Below are positions 1 to 9,112 of a stretch of 64,000 nt of DNA, in pieces. The stretch comes from Hyalangium gracile. Lineage in GTDB: Bacteria; Myxococcota; Myxococcia; Myxococcales; Myxococcaceae. The DNA is taken from positions 186,001 to 250,000 of the forward strand of contig NZ_JAHXBG010000007.1 in the NCBI RefSeq assembly GCF_020103725.1, given 5' to 3'. The notes beneath the pieces are model-generated. The model was not told where the DNA came from, made no database searches, and saw only the letters and a program-made list of their open reading frames with translations. Position 1 is the first letter of the stretch, and each line of letters opens with the position of its first letter. A program made the position numbers and the translations under genes.

Positions 1-890
1 CCTCTCTTCCAGAAGAGCAACCCGTCTGGATCGGAGTGCACGTCGTAACCGACCTTCGGGATAGAATGGATACTCGCGAGGTAAGCCTCGAAATTCGCTT
101 TGCTGGCGAGCATCTCTTCGCGAAGCTTGTCCTTATCTTTTTGACGGACAGCATCGGCCCAGAGTGCCGCAACCTTCTTGTTGACGTTGCTTCGGAGTGC
201 TTCGCTGATGGCGATGGCGTGCTGGATTCCATCCCAGTCCTTCGCAATTGGCAGGGCACGAAGGATGTCTTGCGGAACGAGAATGATTGGGCTGTCTGGA
301 TCGTAGGGGTTCGGAATCAGATTCCCTTTGGACGACCCCACCTTCATCTCCTTCGTCGGAATGCCTAACGTCTTGGCAACGCCCTCGTTCAGTTTGACGA
401 GTGCGGGCATGATCACGTTCGTAGTCATGTCACTGATCAGGTCGGGACCGATCTCCTTCTCGAACAGGGACATCGCAACGAACAAATCTGGATCGGTGAC
501 GCCGAGGTTCACAATTGCTTTTGCCGTCTCCAGCAACTGTGCCGTCTTCTTGCGCCCAAACGCCGAGCCAGCGGTTGACACGGCGCCGTAACCAAGGCAG
601 GTGCCCCGAATTTCGGGAAATCGGAGCAGATTTGTGGCGGTTTTCCAATAGGTGTCGCCCATGCTCTTGGATTCATGCAGAAACTTGATGACCAGTTTGA
701 AACGCTGCTCGTAGGCCTCTTTCGCGTCTTTGCTAATCGTCGGATTCGAGCTTGCTGCGAGAAGCAAAGGGTCGATGAACAGTGGTGTATCGACGTTCAA
801 ACTCGGCTCGAAGAGCCCAAGCGGGGCCCATATATTCGGCTTAACGTTGAAGTGCTTCGTGAAGAGCACGGGTTTCGGCAACTTGGCCAC
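1..890 (-). CDS. Unrecognised protein, N-terminal 296 residues, C-terminus beyond the window edge
   Basis: Reading the minus strand from a GTG at 890-888 gives one uninterrupted frame of 296 codons to the window edge. The sequence looks truly coding: mixed hydrophobic and charged residues, near-normal composition, no stops. It begins MAKLPKPVLFTKHFNVKPNI and includes a proline/aspartate-rich stretch near residues 20-40 and a lysine-rich helical segment near residues 240-270. No signal peptide or membrane segment is visible. I do not recognise the family. A purine run (GGGGGG) precedes the GTG, and a TATAAT hexamer lies at 936-931; upstream stops (TAA, TGA) close the frame, so the start must lie close to 890. 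The gene is much lower in G+C than everything to its right and uses A/T-ending codons (AAA, GAT, ATT) freely, which suggests horizontal acquisition. Its function, possibly as defence-island or mobile cargo, is a guess from composition only. Confidence 0.82.
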   Translation of the reverse strand, partial: MAKLPKPVLFTKHFNVKPNIWAPLGLFEPSLNVDTPLFIDPLLLAASSNPTISKDAKEAYEQRFKLVIKFLHESKSMGDTYWKTATNLLRFPEIRGTCLGYGAVSTAGSAFGRKKTAQLLETAKAIVNLGVTDPDLFVAMSLFEKEIGPDLISDMTTNVIMPALVKLNEGVAKTLGIPTKEMKVGSSKGNLIPNPYDPDSPIILVPQDILRALPIAKDWDGIQHAIAISEALRSNVNKKVAALWADAVRQKDKDKLREEMLASKANFEAYLASIHSIPKVGYDVHSDPDGLLFWKR

Positions 891-1229
891 GGTTCCCCCC
901 AGCAGACTCGGGTGTTCTCAATCTTATAGAATTATATACTGGCAGGCGTGCCCGTTGAGGAGGAGGAAGAGAAGCCAGAAAGAGAGGCAACTCGCAACTG
1001 AGTGCGCGGCGACCAAGCGCGCAACGCTAGAGATGTACATAGTCCATGCAGGCCTCAGAATCTTTGGAGGCACCTTGGGGACGAGGAGCGCGTCGAAAAA
1101 GCACCCGAGAAGTTGTGAAAGCGAAGGGCTTGGAATCTTTGAGGTTTTTCTCTCGATTCGGGGCTCGTCTCTTGACGAAGATTACGGAACTTGAACCCAA
1201 AGCCCAGAGGTAGCGGCGGTCTGTGACTT
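891..1229. other. Intergenic stretch at a composition boundary, no convincing gene
   Basis: This 339-base stretch lies between the start of the low-G+C gene and the stop of the D-amino-acid oxidase gene. It holds the likely promoter of the left-hand gene (TATAAT at 936-931 on the minus strand, 41 bases before the GTG). Composition changes across it from A/T-tolerant to strongly G+C-rich. Short frames are present but none shows good codon use or a family match. No tRNA, integrase fragment or clear direct repeat that could be an attachment site was found. Confidence 0.5.
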
Positions 1230-2174
1230 TCAGCGTTCCGAGGTCATGAGTGACACCACTTCCTCCGCGCAGCCCCAGGACAGGGTGACGCCCGCGCCGC
1301 CGTGGCCGTAGTTGTGGATGACCTGGCGCTCTCCCACGCGCTCTTCCTCGAGGCGCACTGTGGGGCGTCCGGGTCTCAGGCCCACCTTGTGCTCCAGGAC
1401 CTGGAAGTGCGCTCCAGCAGGCAGCAGTCGCCGGCAACGCGCGAGGATCTCCTGCGCCTTTGCTGAGTCGGGCACTAGCGACGCGTTCTCGCCCTCGGCC
1501 GTCCCTCCCAGGATGCAGTCGGCGGAGCGGGGGATGACGTAGGCAATCCCTCGCTCCTCGCTCTCATCGAAGAAGAAGCGCGACACGGGCGGCGGAGCCA
1601 CTCGCAGCACTTCGCCTCGAATCGGGAACAGCGAGTCGTCTCCCACCAGCGTGCGCGCCCCCAGGCCCGTGCAGTTCACGACCACCGGAGACTCCCGCCA
1701 CGCCTCATCCAACGAGCGCACCTCGCGCTGCAGCAGCCGGCCTCCCAGCTCCCGGAACCGCGCCATGAGGAACGGCAGGTAGCGCGGCATCTCGATGATG
1801 GGCGCCTCGAACGAGTAGCCGTGCGAGTACCCCGGCACCATCTCCTCCGCGGTGGTCGCACGCAGGCTCGGCACGCAGGGCGCCCACCAGGGCTCGGGCG
1901 GCGCCTCGGTGAACAGCTCAACCCCTCGCACCACCTGGATGCCCGCCTCGGGGTTCGCCGACAGCTCGCGCAGCACTTCGAAGGTGCGCCGCGCCCAGCC
2001 CGTCACCCGCTCCTGCGGGAAGGCCCGGTACGGGTACCAGACGGCAGCGGCCACATCCGAGGTGGTGTGCGGCGTCAGCTCCCGCGCCCAGAGCTCCACC
2101 GTGTGCCCGGCCTCTCGCAGCCGGATGCCGCACGAGAGCCCCGAGACGCCTCCTCCCAGGACCACGACGTGCAT
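1230..2174 (-). CDS. FAD-dependent D-amino-acid oxidase family protein
   Basis: Predicted to oxidise D-amino acids to 2-oxo acids with release of ammonia and hydrogen peroxide, using bound FAD. The 314-residue protein starts with a Rossmann GxGxxG loop (VLGGGVSGLSCG, residues 5-16), which fixes the ATG at 2174 rather than the upstream extension of the frame. Near the C-terminus it has the family signature: a conserved arginine in GLRPGRPTVRLE, then HNYGHGGAGVTLSWGCA. Length matches the family (about 310-350 residues). No signal sequence, so it is probably cytoplasmic. It begins 13 bases after the stop of the YgiQ gene on the same strand and is probably cotranscribed with it. Substrate (D-aspartate versus neutral D-amino acids) cannot be told from the sequence. 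Confidence 0.9.
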   Translation of the reverse strand: MHVVVLGGGVSGLSCGIRLREAGHTVELWARELTPHTTSDVAAAVWYPYRAFPQERVTGWARRTFEVLRELSANPEAGIQVVRGVELFTEAPPEPWWAPCVPSLRATTAEEMVPGYSHGYSFEAPIIEMPRYLPFLMARFRELGGRLLQREVRSLDEAWRESPVVVNCTGLGARTLVGDDSLFPIRGEVLRVAPPPVSRFFFDESEERGIAYVIPRSADCILGGTAEGENASLVPDSAKAQEILARCRRLLPAGAHFQVLEHKVGLRPGRPTVRLEEERVGERQVIHNYGHGGAGVTLSWGCAEEVVSLMTSER

Positions 2175-2187
2175 GGCGTCCCTCGCC

Positions 2188-4098
2188 TCACTGCGCCCGG
2201 CGCTCGTCCGCCCGGCGGCGGCGCTCGGCCTCGGCGGGCGTCTCCGGCGGCACCAGCGCGTTCGGCCCCCGGCCAATCAAGTCCTTGCGGCCCGCCTGCT
2301 CCAGCGCCTCGCGCGCCAGCGGCCAGTGCTCGGGGTTCCAGTAGAGCAGCAGCGCCTTCTGCAGCTTCTTCTCGCGCAGCCCTCGCGCCGTGTACACCGG
2401 CTCCATCTTCAGCGGATCGAACCCCGAGTAGTACATCGCCGTGGCCACCGCCATCGGCGTGGGGATGAAGTCCTGCACCTGGCGTGGCCGCTTGCCGTTC
2501 TTCTTCAGCCACAGCGCCAGATCCACCATGTCCTCCAGCGTCGAGCCCGGGTGCCCGCTGATGAAGTACGGGATGTCGTACTGCTCCTTGCCCGCCTCCT
2601 CGCTCGCGCAGGCGAACATGTGCTGGAAGCGCTCGAAGCTCTCGATGCCCGGCTTCTTCATCTTCTCCAGCACCCGCGGCGACACGTGCTCCGGCGCCAC
2701 CGAGAGCTGCCCGCCCACGTGGTGCGCCGCCAATTCCTTCACGTACTCCGGCGAGCGCTCCGCCAGGTCGTACCGCACGCCGCTGGCGATGAAGACGTGC
2801 TTCACGCCCTCCTCCTGGCGCACCTCGCGCATCAAGTCGATCAGCGGCCCGTGGTCCGTCTGCAGGTTCTCGCACACCCCCGGGTGCACGCAGGACAGCT
2901 TGCGGCACTTGCTCTCGATCGCCTCGCTCTTGCACTTGAGCTTGTACATGTTGGCCGTGGGGCCACCCAGGTCGGTAATCGTGCCGCGGAAGTCTCCCAT
3001 CCGCCGCAGCGCCCGCACCTCGCGCAGCACGCTCTCCGCCGAGCGGCTCTGGATGACGCGGCCCTCGTGCTCGGTGATGGAGCAGAACGTGCACCCGCCG
3101 AAGCAGCCTCGCATCAGCACGATGGAGTGCTTCACCGTCTCGTAGGCCGGGATGCGCTCCTTGTACATGGGGTGCGGCACGCGGTTGAACGGCAAGTCGT
3201 ACATCTCGTCCATCGCCACCGCGCCCTCCGCGGTGCCCGCCCCGTCCTCTAGCGGCTTCGCCGGCGGGTTCATGTAGATGGCCCGGTTGCCGTGGCGCTG
3301 CGCCATCGCCCGCGCGTTGCCCGGGTTGGTCTCCATCTGGAAGTCCCGCGACATCACCGCGAAGGCGCGCTTGTCCGCCACCACCTCCTCGTACGAGGGC
3401 AGCACCACCGTCTTCCGGTCCGCCGCACGCTTCGCCGGGTCCGCCTCGTGGGCCTTCATCTCCGCGTCGTTGATGAGGTACGCGGTGCCCCGCACGTCCC
3501 GAATCTGATCGATGGACTCGCCCCGGCGCAGCCGGTCCGCCACCTCCCACACCGGGCGCTCGCCCATCCCGAAGATGAGCAGATCCGCCTTGGCGTCGAA
3601 GAGGATGGAGCGGCGCACCTTGTCGCTCCAGTAGTCATAGTGGGCGATGCGTCGCAGCGACGCCTCAATCCCCCCCAGGACGATGGGCGCGTCCGGGTAC
3701 GCCTCGCGGCAGCGCTGGGCGTAGACGATGGTGGCCCGGTCCGGCCGGCAGTTGGTCCTCCCGCCGGGGCTGTACTGGTCCTCGGAGCGGTTCTTCTTCT
3801 GCGCCGTGAGCCGGTTCAGCATCGAGTCCAGGTTGCCCGCCGCCACCCCGAAGAAGAGCCGCGGCGGCCCCAGCACCTTGAAGGGCTCGGCCGAGTGCCA
3901 GTCCGGCTGGGGGATGATGCCTACCTTGAACCCTCGCCCCTCGAGGAAGCGGGCGATGAGGACGGGACCGAACGCGGGGTGGTCCACGTACGCGTCCCCG
4001 CTGACGATGATGATGTCGAGCTGCTCCCACCCCCGCGCCTTCATGTCGGCGCGAGTCGTGGGCAGGAACGGGTGGGGGAAGCGAGCGAGCGTGGCCAT
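2188..4098 (-). CDS. ygiQ: YgiQ family radical SAM protein
   Basis: A 636-residue member of the YgiQ family, radical S-adenosylmethionine proteins with an N-terminal cobalamin-like/UPF0313 region and a central iron-sulfur domain; the cellular substrate is not established. The cluster motif [17 protein letters not shown] (CxxxCxxC) is present in the central part. Other typical segments are [16 protein letters not shown], the [12 protein letters not shown] cysteine region and [11 protein letters not shown]. The ATG at 4098 is preferred over an in-frame codon 25 residues upstream because a GAGG ribosome site lies about 8 bases before it and the family starts near here. It is the likely first gene of a two-gene transcript with the D-amino-acid oxidase gene. 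The region upstream (4099-4197) separates it from the next minus-strand gene. Confidence 0.93.
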   Translation of the reverse strand: MATLARFPHPFLPTTRADMKARGWEQLDIIIVSGDAYVDHPAFGPVLIARFLEGRGFKVGIIPQPDWHSAEPFKVLGPPRLFFGVAAGNLDSMLNRLTAQKKNRSEDQYSPGGRTNCRPDRATIVYAQRCREAYPDAPIVLGGIEASLRRIAHYDYWSDKVRRSILFDAKADLLIFGMGERPVWEVADRLRRGESIDQIRDVRGTAYLINDAEMKAHEADPAKRAADRKTVVLPSYEEVVADKRAFAVMSRDFQMETNPGNARAMAQRHGNRAIYMNPPAKPLEDGAGTAEGAVAMDEMYDLPFNRVPHPMYKERIPAYETVKHSIVLMRGCFGGCTFCSITEHEGRVIQSRSAESVLREVRALRRMGDFRGTITDLGGPTANMYKLKCKSEAIESKCRKLSCVHPGVCENLQTDHGPLIDLMREVRQEEGVKHVFIASGVRYDLAERSPEYVKELAAHHVGGQLSVAPEHVSPRVLEKMKKPGIESFERFQHMFACASEEAGKEQYDIPYFISGHPGSTLEDMVDLALWLKKNGKRPRQVQDFIPTPMAVATAMYYSGFDPLKMEPVYTARGLREKKLQKALLLYWNPEHWPLAREALEQAGRKDLIGRGPNALVPPETPAEAERRRRADERRAQ

Positions 4099-4197
4099 GG
4101 TATCCGCCTCTCCCCTAACCGCTGGGTGTGTGGGGAGGCAATACTCCCTAACACACACCCGGGCCCCGCTCATGCCGCTACCGCCAGGGAGGGCGGG

Positions 4198-4941
4198 TTA
4201 CTCGAAGTCCAGCGTCGAGCCGCCGCTGAGCTCCTTCTCGAGCACCGTGGGCCGGCCGACGATGGTCAGCTTCGAGCCGCCCGAGGCCGACACGCGCAGG
4301 CTGTCCGACACCTGCAGGGTGGTGACTCCACCCCCGCTGGAGTCCAGCGAGGCCTTCCGGACGGAGAGCCCGCGCGCGTGCAGGGAGCTCCCGCCCGAGG
4401 TGGTGCTGGTGAGCTCCGTGGCCTGCCCCTCCAGCTGCGCCTCGCCGCCCCCGCTGATGTCCAGGGAGAGCCGCTCCACGGCCAGCCCCTTCGCCTTCAG
4501 CTTGCTGCCGCCACTGGTGTCGATTCTCAGGGACGGGACGGAGATGGTGCCGCTCAGCTCCACCCGGCCACCGCCCGAGCAGTCGATGTCCTCCATCCGC
4601 GGCACCGTCACCTCCACGCGCAGGGGGTTGGGCGAGCTCCAGCCCCGCCCGAACTCATTCTTCTCGTCGAAGTAGATCGAGAGGGTCTCCCCGTTGCTGT
4701 CCGTGTGCACGTAGCGCAGCAGGTTGTCATCGCCCACCACGCGGACAGCGGTGGGCTTCGTCGGGTCCACCACGATGGTGGCCGTCAGGCCATTGCTCAC
4801 CTCGAGCGCCACGAAGTCGCCCGTCCTCCGCTCCTCCTCCACCGAGTTCCCGCTGCCGGAGATCTCCCCGATGCCACACCCGGTGGCGAGCACCGCCCAC
4901 AGCGAGAGACCCACCCAGCGCGCGCGATTCACGAAAGCCAT
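4198..4941 (-). CDS. DUF2807 (head GIN domain) lipoprotein
   Basis: A 247-residue secreted lipoprotein. The N-terminus has a short basic region, a hydrophobic stretch and a lipobox-like LATGCGIG, so it should be lipidated at the cysteine near residue 22. The rest is a repetitive right-handed beta-helix-like GIN domain: repeated units of S-G-G-G/S flanked by alternating hydrophobic residues (CSGGGRVEL, TSGGSKLKA, ISGGGEAQL, TSGGSSLHA, SSGGGVTTL, ASGGSKLTI). These proteins are usually cell-surface or periplasmic with adhesin-like folds; their function is mostly unknown. The gene is divergent from the amino-acid transporter genes at 5131, with about 190 bases between them that must hold both promoters. 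Confidence 0.85.
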   Translation of the reverse strand: MAFVNRARWVGLSLWAVLATGCGIGEISGSGNSVEEERRTGDFVALEVSNGLTATIVVDPTKPTAVRVVGDDNLLRYVHTDSNGETLSIYFDEKNEFGRGWSSPNPLRVEVTVPRMEDIDCSGGGRVELSGTISVPSLRIDTSGGSKLKAKGLAVERLSLDISGGGEAQLEGQATELTSTTSGGSSLHARGLSVRKASLDSSGGGVTTLQVSDSLRVSASGGSKLTIVGRPTVLEKELSGGSTLDFE

Positions 4942-5130
4942 GGTTCCACTCCCAAAGTTCGGGCCGGTCCTGCCGGCGTCGGCGGGTGGAACACCGAGGC
5001 CCGCTCGAACTGTCACTCGCGGAGCCCCTTTTCTTCGCACCCAGGCTCCAGGGAGCCCTGCCGGGGGCAGCGCCACTGGAACCCCCGGGCGATTTGCTTT
5101 ATGTGTGGGGCCGCTCGACCCCTGCATGAC

Positions 5131-6636
5131 ATGACAGACGAACCTCCTCCCCGGCCGCGCCGCTCTCCCTGGTTCCCCCGTGCCTTCCTGGCGCTGGGGC
5201 TGTTGCTGTGGACGGCCTGTGGCCAGAAGGAGGCTTCCGGGCTCGAACGCGTGCAGCGCGCGGGCGTGCTCCGCTGGGGCGCCGATGCGCAGGGCGGCGA
5301 GCCCTACGCCATGGAGGACCCCGAGCACCCCGGCCGCTACCGAGGCTTCGAGGTGGAGCTGGCCGACGCCCTGGCCCGCGAGCTGGGCGTGCGCGCGGAG
5401 CTCGTCCAGAACGACTGGTCCAGCCTCATCCCCACGCTGGAGCGGGGCGGCTCGTTCGACGTGGCCATGAACGGCATGGAGATCACCCCCGCCCGCGCCG
5501 GCCGGGTGCTCTTCACTCGCCCCTACTACCTCTTCAACCTGCGGCTCATGGCGCGCAAGGAGGACACCGCCGTCACCGGGCTGGAGTCGCTGCGCGGGCG
5601 CCGCGTGGGCACGCTCTCCAACTCCCTGGCGTGGGACCTGCTGCTGCGCGCCGGAGCCCAGGCCATCCCCTACGAGGGCGTCCAGGAGCCGTACATCGAT
5701 CTGGAGCAGGGGCGGCTGGAGGCGGTGCTGATGGACGACATCATCGCCCAGCGCTACGGAATGCCCCGCCCTGGCCTGCGCGTGGTGGGGGACGTGGGCG
5801 AGGGCTACTACGCCATCGCCGTGAGGCCCGGCGAGGAGGACCTGCGCCGGGCGCTGGATGACGCGCTGGGCCGCATCGCCCGCTCGGGCGAGCTGCGGGA
5901 GGTCCTCCGTCGCTGGGGCATCGACAACGCCGCCGAGCAGCGGATGGTGGAGTGGACGGAGGCCCAGACGCGCGAGGTGCTCGCCGAGACGGCCACGGCG
6001 GAGCTGGGCTGGAGCCAGGTGCTGCTCTTCCTCCGGGCCTCGGTGGTGACGCTGCTCGTCTCCGTGGGAGCCATGCTCCTGGCCATCCCGCTGGGAATGT
6101 CGCTGGCGCTGGGCCGGCTCTACGGGCCGAAGTGGGTGGGCGGCTTCATCACCGGCTACGTGGAGCTGCTCCGCGGCACGCCGGTGCTGCTTCAGCTCTA
6201 CGTCCTCTACTACGGGCTGGCCGCCGTGCTGCGGCTGGATCCGCTGAGCGCCGCCATCCTGGGCCTGGGGCTCAACTACGCGGCCTACGAGGCGGAGGTG
6301 TACCGCGCCGGCATCCTCGCGGTGCCCAGGGGGCAGATGGAGGCGGCGCTGGCCCTGGGCATGCCCACCGGGCTTGCGCTCAGGCGGGTGGTGATCCCCC
6401 AGGCCTTCCGGGTGGCGCTGCCGGGAGTGACCAATGACTTCATCGCCCTGCTGAAGGACAGCTCGCTGGTGTCGGTGATTTCGGTGGTGGAGCTGACCAA
6501 GCGGATGACGATTACGGCGGTGGATGTTCGGAGCTGGTTGTTGCCCGGGGCGCTGTGCGCGGCGCTGTACCTGGCGATGAGCTACCCCTTGTCCCGCCTC
6601 GCGAGACATCTCGAGGCGAAGCTGGAGCGGGCATGA
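5131..6636 (+). CDS. Amino-acid ABC transporter, fused substrate-binding and permease protein
   Basis: A 501-residue fusion. Residues 1-25 are a signal with lipobox (LLLWTACGQ), so the binding domain should be lipid-anchored or held at the membrane outside. Residues about 33-270 form a family-3 solute-binding domain (LRWGADAQGGEPY, GFEVELADALARELG, DVAMNGMEITPAR, YYAIAVRPGEEDL). Residues about 295-495 are a His/Glu/Gln-type permease with several membrane helices and the coupling motif EAALALGMPTGLALRRVVIPQAFR. The gene overlaps the ATPase gene by four bases (ATGA), so the two products are made together. Fusions of this kind are known for polar and basic amino-acid uptake; the exact substrate is not visible. 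The upstream continuation of the frame to 3292 is an antisense shadow; the start is set by the signal peptide. Confidence 0.9.
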   Translation: MTDEPPPRPRRSPWFPRAFLALGLLLWTACGQKEASGLERVQRAGVLRWGADAQGGEPYAMEDPEHPGRYRGFEVELADALARELGVRAELVQNDWSSLIPTLERGGSFDVAMNGMEITPARAGRVLFTRPYYLFNLRLMARKEDTAVTGLESLRGRRVGTLSNSLAWDLLLRAGAQAIPYEGVQEPYIDLEQGRLEAVLMDDIIAQRYGMPRPGLRVVGDVGEGYYAIAVRPGEEDLRRALDDALGRIARSGELREVLRRWGIDNAAEQRMVEWTEAQTREVLAETATAELGWSQVLLFLRASVVTLLVSVGAMLLAIPLGMSLALGRLYGPKWVGGFITGYVELLRGTPVLLQLYVLYYGLAAVLRLDPLSAAILGLGLNYAAYEAEVYRAGILAVPRGQMEAALALGMPTGLALRRVVIPQAFRVALPGVTNDFIALLKDSSLVSVISVVELTKRMTITAVDVRSWLLPGALCAALYLAMSYPLSRLARHLEAKLERA

Positions 6637-7382
6637 TCGAGGTACGAGAGCTGACCAAGCGCTACGCGGACCGGACGGTGCTCAACGGCATCAGCGCCAC
6701 CTTCGCCCGGGGCGAGGTGGTGGCCCTGCTGGGGCCCTCCGGCGGCGGCAAGAGCACCCTGCTGCGCTGCCTCAACGGCCTGGAGTCGTTCGACGCGGGC
6801 TCGGTGCGGGTGGGCGACTGCGCGCTCGAGCCGGGGCGGGGCCGGGGCCAGTCCGCCCAGCTCTGGAGCGTGCGGCGGCGGGTGGGCTTCGTCTTCCAGC
6901 AGTGGCACCTGTTCGCCCACCGCACCGCGCTGGGCAACGTCATCGAGGCCCCCGTCCACGTGAAGGGCCAGAGCGTGAAGGAGGCCACCGAGCGGGCCCG
7001 AGCCCTGCTGGCCAAGGTGGGCCTGTCGCACCGCGAGGGCGCCTACCCCTCGGAGCTGTCCGGAGGCGAGCAGCAGCGGGTGGCCATCGCCCGGGCGCTG
7101 GCGATGGAGCCCGAGGTGTTGCTCATGGACGAGCCCACCAGCGCGTTGGACCCGGAGCGGGTGGGGGAGCTGGTGGCCCTGCTGGAGCAGCTGCGCTCCG
7201 AGGGGCTCACCCTGTTGACGGTGACGCACGAGATGCGCTTCGCGCGGGCGCTGGCCTCCCGGGTGCTGGTGCTGCACGGCGGGCACATCATCGAGGAGGG
7301 CACCCCTGGCGAGGTGCTCGCCAACCCCCGGCACGAGCGGACCCGGGCCTTCCTGGGGCTCGGGCACGCCGCTGCGAGCTGA
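6633..7382 (+). CDS. Amino-acid ABC transporter ATP-binding protein
   Basis: A 249-residue ATPase of the GlnQ/HisP type, the partner of the fused binding-permease protein encoded just upstream; its ATG overlaps that gene's stop. It has Walker A GPSGGGKST, a Q-loop (VFQQWHLF), signature LSGGEQQRVAIARAL, Walker B LLMDEPTSALDP with the normal catalytic glutamate, and an H-loop (TVTHEM), so it should be an active ATPase. It ends with the family's EEGTPGEVLANPRHERTRAFL tail. A GC-rich hairpin directly after the stop probably ends the transcript. Confidence 0.93.
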   Translation: MIEVRELTKRYADRTVLNGISATFARGEVVALLGPSGGGKSTLLRCLNGLESFDAGSVRVGDCALEPGRGRGQSAQLWSVRRRVGFVFQQWHLFAHRTALGNVIEAPVHVKGQSVKEATERARALLAKVGLSHREGAYPSELSGGEQQRVAIARALAMEPEVLLMDEPTSALDPERVGELVALLEQLRSEGLTLLTVTHEMRFARALASRVLVLHGGHIIEEGTPGEVLANPRHERTRAFLGLGHAAAS

Positions 7383-7401
7383 GCCCTCCCTGGGGGAGGG
7401 C
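7383..7401. terminator. Hairpin between convergent genes
   Basis: A perfect 8-bp stem, GCCCTCCC and GGGAGGGC, with a 3-base loop starts one base after the transporter ATPase stop codon and lies 13 bases before the stop of the convergent aminotransferase gene. It has no clear T-tract, as is common in very GC-rich genomes, and it could serve both strands. Termination is inferred from position and structure. Confidence 0.55.
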
Positions 7402-7413
7402 CCTCCGCCGGGC

Positions 7414-8628
7414 CTACTGCGCGGCCAGCACCGAGGCCAGCCGCCGCATGCCCTCGTCGATGAGCTCGGGCGGGCGGTTGGAGTAGTTCAGGCGGATGCA
7501 CTGGGCCTTGGGGTGGGCGGCGAAGAACGGGCTGCCCGGCACGAAGGCCACCTTCTGCTCGATGGCGCGCGGCAGGATGTCCTCACCCCGCATGCCCCGA
7601 GGCAGCTCCGCCCACAGGAACATGCCGCCGTCCGGGCGCGTCCACCGGGTGCCCTCCGGCATGTGCGCCTCGAGCGAGTCCAGCATCGCCTGGCACCGCT
7701 GGCCGTAGACGGCGCGCAGCCGCGTCAGGTGCGCGTCGTAGTCGAACTTCGCCAGCAGCCGAGCCGTGGCCCGCTGCGCCAGCGTGCCCGTGTGCAGGTC
7801 CGTGGACTGCTTCACGATGGTGAGGCTGCGCGTCAGCTCCCTCGAGCCCACCGCCCAGCCCAGGCGCAGCCCGGGCGCCAGCGTCTTGGAGAACGTCCCC
7901 AGCTGCACCACCACGCCCATGTCGTCCAGCGAGGCCAGCGACGGCAGCGCCTCGCCCCGGAAGCGCAGCTCGCCGTACGGGTTGTCCTCGAGGATCAGCA
8001 CGCGGTGCTTCTGGGCGAAGCGCACCAGCGCGTGCCGCCGCTCCAGCGACAGCGTGGTGCCCTTGGGGTTGTGGAAGTTGGGGACGATGTAGATGAGCTT
8101 GGGTCTGCACCGGGTGGCCAGCGCCTCCAGCTCGTCTACGCGCATGCCTTCGTCGTCGCTGCCCACATATTCGATGCGGGCCTGGTAGCCGTCGAAGTTC
8201 TGCAGCGCCGCCAGGTAGCTGGGATTCTCCACCACCACCACGTCGCCCGGATCCAGCATCACCTTGGCCACCAGGTCGATGCCCTGCTGCGAGCCGGCGG
8301 TGATGATCACCTGATCGATGGTGGCGCTCAGGCCGCGCTCGGCCAGGTGCGCGCAGATCCACTCACGCAGCGGCCCGTAGCCCTCCGTGGTGCTGTACTG
8401 CAGGGCCGCCGGGCCCTCGTGGGCGAACACCTCGGCGTGCGCCTGGGCGATGGCCTCCACCGGGAACAGCTCGGGGGCAGGCAGCCCCCCCGCGAAGGAG
8501 AGGATGTCCGGTCGCTCGGCCACCTTGAGGATCTCGCGCACCGCGGACGTCTTCATCCGAGACATGCGCTGAGCCAGAGGCAGGGAGACGGCGGGAGTGT
8601 TGAGGTGGGTGGTGGCAGCCAGGGTCAT
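7414..8628 (-). CDS. PLP-dependent aminotransferase, LysN / 2-aminoadipate type
   Basis: A 404-residue class I/II fold-type-I aminotransferase. It carries the LSFAGGLPAPELFP start typical of the 2-aminoadipate/kynurenine aminotransferase (LysN/ARO8-like) group, the ENPSYLAAL and PNFHNPKG segments, the EDNPYGELRF cofactor region, and the Schiff-base lysine in GTFSKTLAPGLRLGW. It likely transfers amino groups between 2-oxoglutarate and a branched-chain, aromatic or aminoadipate-like substrate in the cytoplasm. It begins 3 bases after the Lrp-family gene, with its AAAGGAG ribosome site inside the end of that gene. The two are surely cotranscribed and the regulator probably controls the enzyme. 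Confidence 0.9.
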   Translation of the reverse strand: MTLAATTHLNTPAVSLPLAQRMSRMKTSAVREILKVAERPDILSFAGGLPAPELFPVEAIAQAHAEVFAHEGPAALQYSTTEGYGPLREWICAHLAERGLSATIDQVIITAGSQQGIDLVAKVMLDPGDVVVVENPSYLAALQNFDGYQARIEYVGSDDEGMRVDELEALATRCRPKLIYIVPNFHNPKGTTLSLERRHALVRFAQKHRVLILEDNPYGELRFRGEALPSLASLDDMGVVVQLGTFSKTLAPGLRLGWAVGSRELTRSLTIVKQSTDLHTGTLAQRATARLLAKFDYDAHLTRLRAVYGQRCQAMLDSLEAHMPEGTRWTRPDGGMFLWAELPRGMRGEDILPRAIEQKVAFVPGSPFFAAHPKAQCIRLNYSNRPPELIDEGMRRLASVLAAQ

Positions 8629-8631
8629 GGG

Positions 8632-9102
8632 TCAGTCTCCTTTCAGCAGCTCGGGGGCGACCTGGACGAGCGTCTCCTCCTTGATGGACGTCAGTACGAT
8701 GGTGGTGTGCGTCCGCGTGACGCCGGAGATGGTCCGCAGCGTCTCCACGAGGAGCTGATCCAGCGTCTTCGTGTTCGCCGTCTTCACCTTGAGGATGTAG
8801 GAGTCCTGCCCCGCGACGCGGTGCGCCTCGAGCACCTCCGGCAGCGACATCACCTTCTTGGCGAAGCTCTCGAAGTACTTGGGGTGCTCGATGTTCACCC
8901 CGATGAAGGCCGTGATGTCCTTGCCGAGCTTTCCCGCGTCCACCCGCGCCGTGTAGCCGGTGATGACGCCGCGCTCCTCCAGCTTGCGGATGCGCTCGGC
9001 CACCGCCGGCTGCGACAGACCGACCGAGCGGGAGATCTCCAGCTGGGTCGCCCGCCCGTCGCGCTGCAGCATGTCCACTATGCGGTAATCCAGGGTGTCC
9101 AT
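8632..9102 (-). CDS. Lrp/AsnC family transcriptional regulator
   Basis: A 156-residue regulator with an N-terminal winged helix (MDTLDYRIVDMLQRDGRAT, then LEISRSVGLSQPAVAERIRKLEERGVITGYTA as the recognition region) and a C-terminal RAM ligand-binding domain (residues about 70-150). Members form octamers or dimers and respond to amino acids. It is followed at once by an aminotransferase gene, so it probably senses an amino acid handled by that enzyme. Two inverted repeats upstream of its start are good candidates for autoregulatory operators. Confidence 0.93.
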   Translation of the reverse strand: MDTLDYRIVDMLQRDGRATQLEISRSVGLSQPAVAERIRKLEERGVITGYTARVDAGKLGKDITAFIGVNIEHPKYFESFAKKVMSLPEVLEAHRVAGQDSYILKVKTANTKTLDQLLVETLRTISGVTRTHTTIVLTSIKEETLVQVAPELLKGD

Positions 9103-9112
9103 GGCCGGAGAC

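Noticed and set aside
36-591. Plus-strand frames at the left edge
   Set aside because: The minus strand in the same place has a single open frame of 296 codons with far better protein-like composition.
1027-1437. Minus-strand frame covering the gap right of the low-G+C gene
   Set aside because: Its first half is a shadow of the D-amino-acid oxidase gene and the rest has no good codon use or recognisable motif.
3292-5130. Very long plus-strand frame joined to the start of the transporter gene
   Set aside because: It is antisense to the YgiQ and DUF2807 genes and rich in Arg/Pro/His as expected for a GC-rich shadow; the transporter's signal peptide fixes its start at 5131.
4942-6609. N-terminal extension of the DUF2807 lipoprotein frame
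   Set aside because: The extension is antisense to the ABC transporter gene; the signal peptide and lipobox show that the real start is at 4941.
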